Assembly (NCBI GenBank): GCA_963930655.1
Contig: OZ005619.1
Span: 4,384,501 to 4,448,500, forward strand
DNA length: 64,000 bases
From: Myrica gale
Taxonomy: Eukaryota > Streptophyta > Magnoliopsida > Fagales > Myricaceae
Reading direction: 5' to 3'
Positions 59,730 through 64,000 of the stretch are shown here, piece by piece. The position numbers and the translations under genes were made by a program. The number at the start of each line of letters is the position of its first letter. Positions within the stretch are counted from its first letter, which is position 1. The notes under the pieces are model-generated. The model saw only the letters and a list, made by a program, of their open reading frames with translations, made no database searches and had not been told where the DNA came from.

Positions 59730-62700
59730 GGGATTCCTGCAAGAATTCACGGGTAAGGAAGTCAGGGATACTGTTTTGACTCCCTGGAATGTATGCAATG
59801 TCAAAATCAAAAATACTTAAAATTGCTTGCCAACGAGCAAAAATCTGTTTTGATGCAATATTTTGAACATCTTTTTCCAAAACAAATTTTGCACTTTTGT
59901 AATCAACACGAATTAAGAATTTCTGATTTAATAAATCAGATTGGAATTTACTTATACATAGTACTATAGACAAAATTTCTTTTTTGATAGTACTGTAATT
60001 TTGCTGAGCCGGATTCCAATTGCCGGAATAAAAACGGACAATTTGTTCAGAGGAATCTGGTGTGACTTTTTGCTTGAGAATACCACCGTAACCAAGCTCG
60101 GAGGCATCAGTCTCGACGATTTTGAAGGAATCCGGGGAAGGAATGCCAAGACATGGGAGTGTCTTAACATGTGACTTAATGAGCTGGACAATAGCCGTAT
60201 GTGCTTTCGTCCAAGGTGGAGGATTCTTCTGGAGACGATCAAAAAGGGGTTTGCATTGATGTCGGAGATTTTGATAAAATTCCGCAATATAATTTAAGGA
60301 TCCTAAGAACCTCTGAAGCTGGGTTTTATCAAGGATGACATCGGGGAATTTATCAGCAAACTGGATAGCTCTATCAATTGGCTGTATTTGACCTTGGTAA
60401 ATGTTAAAACCTAAAAATCTGACTTTGGTTTGAAATAACTTGATCTTAGGGGCAGAGACTACTAAGCCGTTTGACTTAATAATATGAAGAAACTTGTTGA
60501 GATGTTTCCAATGTTCTTCTATGGATCTAGAGAAAACAAGAACATCATCAATATAAACTATGGTGAAATGACTATAAGGATTGAAAATATCATTCATGAT
60601 ATTTTGGAATTCACTTGGGGCATTCTTCAAACCAAAGGGCATTACATTCCATTCGTAATGTCCAAAAGGAGTGTTAAATGCAGTTTTGTACTTGTCAGAC
60701 TCATGAACCTGGATTTGCCAAAATCCACTTTTCATGTCGAATTTACTAAAAACTGTGGCTCCTGAAAGGCGTCCTATGAGATCTTTCTTATCTGGGATAG
60801 GATACCTAATCCATTGGAGGACTTTGTTCAGGGGCTTGTAGTTGATGACTAACCTAGGAGTTCCTCTTTCTATTTCAGCATTTTTCTTGACATAGAAAGC
60901 AGAACAGGACCAAGGGGATTTACTATGTCGTATAATGCTTTTACTTAAGAGATCTTGGATTTCTGTTTTGCAGAATTCCATCATCTCTTGATTCATTTGA
61001 ATGGGTCGAGCTTTTGTGGGAATATTTTTCTCACTAAACTCAGGAATGTAAGGGAGTTTAACTATGTGTTGCTTTCGATGCCAGAAAGCATTTGGAAGGT
61101 CAGAACAGACTTGTTGTTCTAATCTAGATTGAAAAGACTTAATTTGTTGCTGAATGTTTTGACTTGTGAGTTGTTCCTCAACTCGTTTGAACTTAATTTC
61201 TTCTTTAAGAAAATCAAGATGCTGCGTCTTACTAACAATGAAATTGAGAGTTTTACTTATGGAGGCTTCCTGTAACATGGTAAGTTCCCTAGGCCTGGGA
61301 GGACTAACGAACTCGAAGGTAACTTGTTGACCAAGAATGTTAGTGGTAAGACCTTCACTGCTGGTGGTAAAGGGATACAATAGGCAAATGAAGGGAGTAC
61401 CTAAAATAACTTTCTGATCAGGCATGTTTTTTACTAAAACGAACGGAGACCTAAAGCAGACATTATCTTTGCAGATGTGTGCTTTGGATAACTTATAATT
61501 AATACCCATTTGACTACCATTGGCTGAGAGGAGTCGTTCCTTTGACTTCTCATAGTATTTGGTGGGGATTAATCCTTCCTGAATACAATTAAGATCAGCA
61601 CCTGAATCTATAAGGGCAACAACCTCAAAAGAATATTCAGAGTTGACTATAATGGTTACCTTTGAATGCCATTTCTGAAAATGCATTCGGTTCACTATGC
61701 TAAGGAATTTGTTACTACACTCAGGCTTATCATGGAGGAGAGGAGGAGTAAGAGAGGGAACAGATTCTGGATCAGAATCTTCAGCTGACTCGGAGGAAGT
61801 GGCTTGACTTTGACTCTTAAGTTTGTGATTTATTTTAAGAAGAAGGACTTCCTGTTCGAGAGTTTTATTACTTGCTTTTAATTCTTTAATTTCTTTTTTA
61901 ACTTGTTGGACTTCAGTCTGTAAATCCTGGAGGGTTACGGGTTTCTGGGTTTGCTTAAACTTTTCTAAAATTTTATTAAGACTGACTTGGATTTCTGGAA
62001 CCTTTAGCTTGTTTTCATGTTTTCTTAAAGAATGTTTTAACTTGGTAAGATACTGAGCCTTGAGCTCTGGATCTTCAACTTGGTCGATCAAATTGATCAA
62101 AAGTTCTTCTTGTTGGCTTAAGACATTAAGAGTTTTACTTGGGTGACAACAACTATCTTGACATCCTAATTTCTGGTTAGGGGTGTCAGATTCACTATCG
62201 GTACTAGGGTTGGAGACAGAACTAGAAGACGGGAAGTCGTCTATTTCTAAATCACTACCACTAGAATCTCTTAATTCTAAGATAGAAAATAATTTGACTC
62301 TTTCACTTTCGGGGATGTCTAAGGAATTAATGTTTTCCTTAACACGACATTCTGAACTGTAATGACCTAATTTTTTGCATTTGTAACATCTAATGTTACT
62401 TTTATCTTTAGGAGTTTTAGGCTTGGACCTTTTCCTAAAAGATTTCTTATAAAACTTGGGTTTACTATCCTCAAGAGGAGTAGACTTCCTAAAAGACTTC
62501 CTATGGTACTTGTTTGATTTTCTGAAGGAAGACTTTTCTTTGTGGTGTTTCCTTCGAGATGGTGCTATGGGAGGTAGACCATACTGTTCACAGAAATTTC
62601 CCATTTCATACTTAGCTTTCTTTCTATCTTTGCTAAGTTGGTTACTAATCTTTATGTCAATACACATTTTCATACCTTCTTTGTTTATGATACTAACAAG

Positions 62701-64000
62701 ATCACCGTAGGTTAGGTTATCATATTCTATGATTCCTGAGGGTTGACTTAAGACTTCTCTAATCTTATGGGCAAAGAGGTTGGGTAATCCATTAATGAAT
62801 TTTTCTTTCCAAAATGGATTTTTACAATCATCTCTAAGCATGACACGAGAAATAAAGACATCTTTGTACCACCTAAAATCACTTAAGGTCGGACACTTAA
62901 GGTTACTAAGCTGATCATGGATCCGAGCTGAGATGTTACCTGGAGTTCCAAGAAAGTGTTTAATAATGGTATAAATAAGAGTATTAATACCATCACTAAC
63001 ACCTTTACCTAAGGCTTCATCGAAGATTGGGAAACCTGCTTCATCATGCTGTACAGCATAACGAATAAGATCACGATCTTCTTCGGTGAGATAATTTTCC
63101 CACCATTGGCGTAAAGAGCCAGTGAAACCTGAAACAATCAAGTCAACAATATCGGAATGACTAAGGGATTGGTTTACTAAGTAGCTATTTGCTACCATAG
63201 TCATATGCTGGAGTTTATTAAGGATTTCTTGTTCAGAGAAACCATCAATATTCCATTCATATAACTTGTCAGAGGAAACAGAGAATTGACTTTGAAAATT
63301 CCTTTCTTCGAATTGAAGATCAGGAGGAGTGGGTTTACTATACCAATTCTTGGTCAGGGTCATTGGATTAGGATGATAATTCTTAATCCTATGAACATTT
63401 AACTGATTAAATTGTTCTTGAATTTCACTAATTTGGTGATCGGAATCTGAAGCTGATTCAGATTCAACCTGGTTGAGAGCACCTATCTGAAGAGAAGAAG
63501 AAGGCTTACTAGATGAAGTCTTTTCAGGTGTTTTAGACTCGGCTGTAGTTAAATCTTTTAACATCTGACTAACTTTACTAAGGGCTGTGACTTCTAACTT
63601 AGAGGTTTTTAAACCTATGGGTTTACTTGTTAACTGGATCAGAGGCTTTTCGTTGACAGGGGATTGACCATCTAACTTAAGCTCAATCTTGTCTAACTGA
63701 TTACCTATGGTCTGGAGATACTGGTTGGTGTAATTGTTTTGTTCAACCAGTTGTTTCTTACTATCAGAGTCTGGAATCTTAAAAGGGGAGGCTATGATCT
63801 CAGATCCTTTGTGGGCTACTATGATAGTCTCAGCAGGAGGATGACTAGCACTAATTGACTTATTCTTATCCGTGGTGGTCCATTTGACTTTAGTAAGAAC
63901 TTGACAATTCAAGTTCTTGTATTTCTCCAAATACTCAAAGAAACTTATGTTTGTACCTAATTGAATCATAAGTTTCTGCCAATTATCAAAATTGACTTGT
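59719..64000 (-). CDS. Endogenous caulimovirid polyprotein (capsid-protease-RT-RNase H), partial at right edge
   Basis: A pararetrovirus-type polyprotein, open without a stop from 59722 to the window end; the first ATG inside is 63969, but the frame is open beyond it, so the N-terminus (where a movement protein is expected) lies outside. From that ATG (1416 residues): capsid/gag-like region about 230-480; Lys/Arg-rich then zinc knuckle CYKCKKLGHYSSEC about 526-540; coiled coil about 690-740; aspartic protease ALIDSGADLNC about 788-798; RT with YIDDVLVFS about 1137-1145; RNase H ETDASELGYGG about 1284-1294, ending PDFLTREFLQESHGS. There is no integrase, which argues against a Ty3/gypsy element. 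All visible catalytic motifs look intact. It could be a recent endogenous copy. Confidence 0.88.
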   Translation of the reverse strand, partial: QVNFDNWQKLMIQLGTNISFFEYLEKYKNLNCQVLTKVKWTTTDKNKSISASHPPAETIIVAHKGSEIIASPFKIPDSDSKKQLVEQNNYTNQYLQTIGNQLDKIELKLDGQSPVNEKPLIQLTSKPIGLKTSKLEVTALSKVSQMLKDLTTAESKTPEKTSSSKPSSSLQIGALNQVESESASDSDHQISEIQEQFNQLNVHRIKNYHPNPMTLTKNWYSKPTPPDLQFEERNFQSQFSVSSDKLYEWNIDGFSEQEILNKLQHMTMVANSYLVNQSLSHSDIVDLIVSGFTGSLRQWWENYLTEEDRDLIRYAVQHDEAGFPIFDEALGKGVSDGINTLIYTIIKHFLGTPGNISARIHDQLSNLKCPTLSDFRWYKDVFISRVMLRDDCKNPFWKEKFINGLPNLFAHKIREVLSQPSGIIEYDNLTYGDLVSIINKEGMKMCIDIKISNQLSKDRKKAKYEMGNFCEQYGLPPIAPSRRKHHKEKSSFRKSNKYHRKSFRKSTPLEDSKPKFYKKSFRKRSKPKTPKDKSNIRCYKCKKLGHYSSECRVKENINSLDIPESERVKLFSILELRDSSGSDLEIDDFPSSSSVSNPSTDSESDTPNQKLGCQDSCCHPSKTLNVLSQQEELLINLIDQVEDPELKAQYLTKLKHSLRKHENKLKVPEIQVSLNKILEKFKQTQKPVTLQDLQTEVQQVKKEIKELKASNKTLEQEVLLLKINHKLKSQSQATSSESAEDSDPESVPSLTPPLLHDKPECSNKFLSIVNRMHFQKWHSKVTIIVNSEYSFEVVALIDSGADLNCIQEGLIPTKYYEKSKERLLSANGSQMGINYKLSKAHICKDNVCFRSPFVLVKNMPDQKVILGTPFICLLYPFTTSSEGLTTNILGQQVTFEFVSPPRPRELTMLQEASISKTLNFIVSKTQHLDFLKEEIKFKRVEEQLTSQNIQQQIKSFQSRLEQQVCSDLPNAFWHRKQHIVKLPYIPEFSEKNIPTKARPIQMNQEMMEFCKTEIQDLLSKSIIRHSKSPWSCSAFYVKKNAEIERGTPRLVINYKPLNKVLQWIRYPIPDKKDLIGRLSGATVFSKFDMKSGFWQIQVHESDKYKTAFNTPFGHYEWNVMPFGLKNAPSEFQNIMNDIFNPYSHFTIVYIDDVLVFSRSIEEHWKHLNKFLHIIKSNGLVVSAPKIKLFQTKVRFLGFNIYQGQIQPIDRAIQFADKFPDVILDKTQLQRFLGSLNYIAEFYQNLRHQCKPLFDRLQKNPPPWTKAHTAIVQLIKSHVKTLPCLGIPSPDSFKIVETDASELGYGGILKQKVTPDSSEQIVRFYSGNWNPAQQNYSTIKKEILSIVLCISKFQSDLLNQKFLIRVDYKSAKFVLEKDVQNIASKQIFARWQAILSIFDFDIAYIPGSQNSIPDFLTREFLQESHGS

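Noticed and set aside
56743..64000. Ty3/gypsy LTR retrotransposon as an explanation for the viral block
   Set aside because: No integrase after RNase H and no LTR pair within the window; overlapping ORF2 fits caulimovirids better. Not fully excluded, because the right side is outside the window.

Overview
This is plant nuclear DNA, most likely from a woody eudicot. The evidence is AT-rich sequence, GT-AG introns of 0.1 to 3 kb, four recognisable plant genes, and dense layers of plant transposons (hAT, Mutator-like, Harbinger-like, Ty1-copia, TRIM, LINE) plus endogenous pararetrovirus sequence. The species cannot be named from the sequence alone.

Layout: (1) 0.1-4.2 kb, minus strand: the first three coding exons of an AMSH1-like deubiquitinase that runs off the left edge. 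(2) 4.8-8.5 kb: a dead LINE split by a 1.9-kb hAT-type element, then a Mutator-type MITE. (3) 8.6-27 kb: a segmentally duplicated locus with three intact and two broken copies of an unrecognised helical protein gene, all on the minus strand. The intact copies share a 5'UTR intron. The array is broken up by copia fragments and nested inverted-repeat elements. It is the best candidate for an undescribed system. (4) 27-31 kb: transposon relics only. (5) 31.25-34.24 kb, plus: a five-exon CRK-type receptor-like cytoplasmic kinase of 392 aa. (6) 34.3-46.5 kb: repeats, including a complete 354-bp TRIM, a solo LTR, a decayed pararetrovirus copy with two later insertions, and two large foldbacks. (7) 46.57-52.84 kb, plus: a ten-exon M50B-type zinc-metallopeptidase-like membrane protein of 236 aa, with a 1.1-kb Mutator-type element in intron 2. 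(8) 53.2-53.9 kb, minus: a two-exon gene-like unit with no recognised product. (9) 54.07-56.4 kb, minus: ribosomal protein eS7, complete. (10) 56.7-64 kb, minus: an endogenous caulimovirid (florendovirus-like) block with a long open polyprotein frame, an overlapping second ORF, a leader region with a tRNA-Met primer site, and a duplicated RT segment.

The housekeeping genes are independent of one another. The linked unit is the tandem array in region 3. Exon structures were obtained by reading splice sites and checking that codon phase is kept across every junction. No tRNA, rRNA or CRISPR was seen.
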